DNA of 5,490 bases, taken from contig JAFPWQ010000214.1 in NCBI GenBank assembly GCA_017394925.1, forward strand, positions 1 to 5,490. The letters run 5' to 3'. Under the pieces are notes generated by a model that was not told the DNA's origin, searched no databases, and saw nothing but the letters and a program-made list of their open reading frames with translations. Positions 5,477 through 5,490 of the stretch are shown piece after piece; positions within the stretch are counted from its first letter, which is position 1; each line of letters begins with the position of its first letter. This DNA comes from Synergistaceae bacterium. Its GTDB lineage: Bacteria > Synergistota > Synergistia > Synergistales > Aminobacteriaceae. Made by a program: the position numbers and the translations under genes.

Positions 5477-5490
5477 CGCAAAAATTCCCG

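Overview
The window holds most of a CUT2-type (ribose/galactose/xylose class) carbohydrate ABC importer on the minus strand. A short-chain dehydrogenase/reductase (SDR) gene is transcribed away from it on the plus strand. The bacterium is probably an anaerobe with an outer membrane. The substrate-binding protein has a plain Sec signal peptide with no lipobox cysteine, which fits a diderm better than a Gram-positive, and its mature part carries five cysteines (an odd number). Strong AGGAGG ribosome binding sites, two TTG starts and moderately low GC would fit Synergistota, Negativicutes or similar gut/rumen lineages. That placement is inference only; no taxonomic marker gene is present.

Layout, in transcription order on the minus strand: substrate-binding protein (4234-3194), a strong hairpin with a U-rich tail (3181-3139), permease A starting at TTG (3114-2104), fused double ATPase (2104-578), and permease B (575 to beyond base 1, so 3'-truncated by the window edge). 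The last three genes are tightly packed: there is a 1-base overlap at 2104 and a 2-base gap at 576-577, and the ribosome binding sites of the ATPase and permease B lie inside the last codons of the preceding gene. On the plus strand is the SDR (4695-5441, TTG start). After it comes a hairpin (5454-5476) whose U-run lies on the minus strand, so it probably terminates a convergent gene lying beyond the right edge.

The 460-base divergent intergenic region (4235-4694) is AT-rich and looks regulatory. It holds one sigma70-like promoter close to each gene. The two promoters share two 9-mers (ACTTTGACT and CAGTTCATA) in mirror orientation. There is also an inverted repeat overlapping the SDR -35 box, and a second inverted repeat, TAACGTT-N12-AACGTTA, near the middle.

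Working model: the importer brings in a sugar, polyol or sugar-acid-like compound, and the SDR oxidises or reduces it or an early derivative. The substrate cannot be named. A hand alignment of the binding protein to E. coli RbsB shows most ribose-contacting residues replaced, so it should not be called a ribose transporter. Nothing in the window demands a wholly new system; the interest is in the unknown substrate and the symmetric control region.
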